Made by a program: the position numbers and the translations under genes. Positions 6,244-7,731 of a DNA stretch of 7,731 nt are shown piece by piece (positions within the stretch are counted from its first letter, which is position 1; each line of letters opens with the position of its first letter). This DNA is from a bacterium (lineage in GTDB: Bacteria; Verrucomicrobiota; Verrucomicrobiia; Opitutales; UBA953): positions 1 through 7,731 of the forward strand of contig RFOO01000037.1 in the NCBI GenBank assembly GCA_009926645.1, in the 5' to 3' direction. The notes under the pieces were generated by a model. The model ran no database searches, was not told where the DNA came from, and saw nothing but the letters and a program-made list of their open reading frames with translations.

Positions 6244-6957
6244 ATGAAAAGCCTTACCGCCAAGAGAAAAATTTCGCCTCCTGCCCGCACGTCAACCGAA
6301 GTTAAACTTAAAACGGTCGTCATCGCTGAAGATCAAACCACCGTGCGCGAAATGACGCATGAGGTTCTAAAAATGTTCTCGTGCTACAAAGTCATAGCAA
6401 CCGCTGCGGATGGTGTAGCGGCTGTTGACCTCACTCTTAAACATAAGCCCGACATTCTTTTGCTCGATGTCATGATGCCCCCCTTTAGCGGCATTGAGGT
6501 ACTTCGCCGAGTGAAACAATCCATTCCACACCTACGGGTTCTGGTTTTCTCAGCCAAACAGGAGCCCTCGATTGTGCGAAGCCTCATTCAAGAAGGTATG
6601 CATGGTTTCGTTAATAAATCGTCTCCCCTCGAAGAACTCCGCCAAGCCATCAACATCGTCTCATCAGGTGGTCAGTGGTTCAACGAAGACTTCAGTCGAA
6701 CCGTTCGTGAGGCTCTGGCCAAGCCCTCCCATCAATCGGAACACATGATTGAAAGACTCACCCCTCGAGAACGAGAAATATCGTGTCTAATCGCCCAAAG
6801 TCACAGCAGTAAAGAAGTCGCTAGCCGACTCAATATCAGTGTAAAAACATCAGAGAATCATCGAGCGAATCTTATGCGTAAACTCGGAGTCCATGATGTC
6901 GCCGGGCTGGTTCGTTTCGCCATTCGCCACGGACTCATCGATGCGTCCGAACCTTAA
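6244..6957 (+). CDS. NarL/FixJ-family response regulator (REC + LuxR HTH), first of a tandem pair
   Basis: A 237-aa two-component response regulator. An N-terminal basic extension of about 22 residues precedes the receiver domain (about 23-140), whose acidic pair is E29-D30, phosphoacceptor D75 in LLLDVMMP, switch residue S103 and conserved K125 in GFVNKSS. All phosphorylation residues are present. A linker of about 30 residues leads to a LuxR-type helix-turn-helix (172-230): LTPREREI, then the recognition region SVKTSENHRANLMRKLG (199-215). Phosphorylation by an unseen kinase would be expected to drive dimerisation and DNA binding. The start at ATG 6244 sits directly after a hairpin. Downstream, 83 bp separate it from a paralogous regulator whose HTH matches at 42 of 59 positions by hand count. 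No kinase is nearby, so it is an orphan within this window, and the targets are unknown. Confidence 0.94.
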   Translation: MKSLTAKRKISPPARTSTEVKLKTVVIAEDQTTVREMTHEVLKMFSCYKVIATAADGVAAVDLTLKHKPDILLLDVMMPPFSGIEVLRRVKQSIPHLRVLVFSAKQEPSIVRSLIQEGMHGFVNKSSPLEELRQAINIVSSGGQWFNEDFSRTVREALAKPSHQSEHMIERLTPREREISCLIAQSHSSKEVASRLNISVKTSENHRANLMRKLGVHDVAGLVRFAIRHGLIDASEP

Positions 6958-7003
6958 TTCTAGGGTAAACACCCCATAAAGTTTCCCCTTTCCACTTTGT
7001 CAT

Positions 7004-7027
7004 TAAAAGGCTAAGCCCTGCTTTTTA
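7004..7027 (+). terminator. Weak terminator-like hairpin between the two response regulators
   Basis: 7004-7011 can pair with 7020-7027 (TAAAAGGC with GCTTTTTA) in an 8-bp, mostly A-U stem with one G-U pair and an 8-nt loop, the T-run forming the 3' arm. It could attenuate read-through from the first regulator, but the stem is poor in G-C and no separate U-tract follows. Confidence 0.22.
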
Positions 7028-7028
7028 T

Positions 7029-7034
7029 TATAAT
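7029..7034 (+). promoter_or_regulatory. TATAAT -10 box 6 bp before the second response regulator
   Basis: A perfect TATAAT lies in an AT-rich stretch and ends 6 bp before the ATG at 7041. A -10 there would start RNA at or next to the A of the ATG, giving a leaderless message; no Shine-Dalgarno is present, which agrees. No good -35 lies at 16-18 bp (TTGTCA at 6997-7002 is 26 bp away), so AT-richness alone could explain the match. Confidence 0.4.
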
Positions 7035-7040
7035 ATTCTA

Positions 7041-7727
7041 ATGCTTAATTGTACTCACACCCTTAAGGCAAAGGCCCCAACCGTAATGGTTATCGAAGAT
7101 CAAACTTCGATGTGTGAATTGGTGCAGAGATTGGTGACGGATGAGTTAAATTACGAAGTTATTGGAACGGCCGAAAAAGGCACCGATGGCGTGGCGAAAA
7201 CCATCGATTTAAAGCCTGACCTCTTGATTCTTGATATGCATTTACCAGACATCAGTGGAAGCGAAGTCCTACAAAGACTACGCTTGGAAATGCCGCGACT
7301 ACGTGTACTGATTTTTTCTTCCAAAGTCGAAAGGCAACTTGCCCGCATCTTAGTCAAAGAAGGCGTGTATGGATTCGTCCACAAAAACAGTAAAGTCGCA
7401 GAGCTACGCGATGCGCTTTTACGTATCGCACAAGGGGGTAAATGGTTTAGCAGTGAGCTCAATAATACCTTGGTTGAAATTCTAAAGAACCGAGAATCCC
7501 GAGTAGACCAAATGACGGGCGCCTTAACCGAGCGTGAGCGCGAAATCGCCATTATGATTGCTAAAAGTTTTACCAGCAAGCAAGTCGCCTGCGCTCTTAA
7601 CATCAGCACCAAGACTGCGGAAAACCATCGCACAAACTTAATGCGTAAACTCGGCGTTCACGACATCGCTGGCGTGGTTCGGTTTGTCATTCGACAAGGG
7701 TTTTATGACCCTCGAGATGACAATTAA
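7041..7727 (+). CDS. NarL/FixJ-family response regulator (REC + LuxR HTH), second of a tandem pair
   Basis: A 228-aa paralogue of the preceding regulator. The receiver domain (about 12-130) has E19-D20, phosphoacceptor D65 in LILDMHLP, switch residue S93 and K115 in GFVHKNS, so it should accept phosphate. The LuxR-type helix-turn-helix spans 162-220, starting LTEREREI, with recognition region STKTAENHRTNLMRKLG (189-205) nearly identical to the first protein's. The two proteins therefore probably read the same or very similar DNA sites, while their receiver surfaces have diverged and may answer to different kinases; that last step is inference. It lacks the first protein's basic N-terminal extension. 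The ATG at 7041 has no Shine-Dalgarno and lies 6 bp after a TATAAT box. The stop is 4 bp from the window edge, so what follows is unseen. Confidence 0.94.
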   Translation: MLNCTHTLKAKAPTVMVIEDQTSMCELVQRLVTDELNYEVIGTAEKGTDGVAKTIDLKPDLLILDMHLPDISGSEVLQRLRLEMPRLRVLIFSSKVERQLARILVKEGVYGFVHKNSKVAELRDALLRIAQGGKWFSSELNNTLVEILKNRESRVDQMTGALTEREREIAIMIAKSFTSKQVACALNISTKTAENHRTNLMRKLGVHDIAGVVRFVIRQGFYDPRDDN

Positions 7728-7731
7728 AGTC

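Noticed and set aside
7151..7633. A 160-codon minus-strand frame inside the second response regulator
   Set aside because: Its product is Ser/Arg/Leu-rich with no recognisable domain, and the plus-strand gene is unambiguous.
1..7731. Defence island, mobile element or CRISPR system around the SNF2 helicase
   Set aside because: SNF2 proteins occur in some defence systems, but the neighbours here are export, isoprenoid and regulatory genes, with no nuclease, methyltransferase-restriction pair, transposase or direct-repeat array.

Overview
The window is an ordinary, tightly packed bacterial chromosome segment of medium GC content. It has nine protein genes, eight complete and one cut by the left edge. 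I see no mobile element, CRISPR array, tRNA or rRNA. The best guess for the host is a Gram-negative bacterium of the Verrucomicrobiota (Opitutia-like). That guess rests on overall protein flavour: the TatC with a long acidic tail, the Bax-inhibitor-like protein with unusual C-terminal helices, and NarL-type regulators ending their HTH in ENHR-N-LMRKLGVHD. It is an inference without any search. Shine-Dalgarno sequences are scarce; only the DUF192 gene has a clear one.

Left block (1-4038, plus strand): the C-terminal two-thirds or so of a SNF2-family helicase, then tatC 4 bp later, then a long-chain-type polyprenyl diphosphate synthase with a TTG start, then a 34-codon single-span membrane protein overlapping it by ATGA. 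The spacing suggests one transcription unit. The products act in nucleic-acid remodelling, export of folded proteins, and isoprenoid chain synthesis (probably quinone side chain), so it looks like a housekeeping operon rather than a single pathway.

Middle block (4043-6053): a minus-strand secreted DUF192 protein is divergent from a plus-strand class I methyltransferase, with 54 bp between their starts. The methyltransferase converges on a minus-strand Bax inhibitor-1/YccA-like seven-span membrane protein with a 1-bp gap. Both convergent junctions (4038/4043 and 5320/5322) are too short to hold a dedicated terminator.

Right block (6054-7731): a 190-bp divergent regulatory region carrying several inverted repeats, followed by two tandem paralogous NarL/FixJ response regulators. 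Their receiver domains look competent for phosphorylation and their DNA-contacting helices are nearly identical. No histidine kinase is in the window. The upstream regions of the two regulators share three short blocks in the same order and spacing, and the second regulator has a TATAAT box so close to its ATG that a leaderless message is plausible.

I did not find a convincing undescribed multi-gene system. The most interesting points are the paired regulators with their shared upstream blocks, the start-site hairpin of the first and possible leaderless start of the second, the coupled 34-aa membrane protein, and residue changes in TatC and the Bax-inhibitor-like protein.
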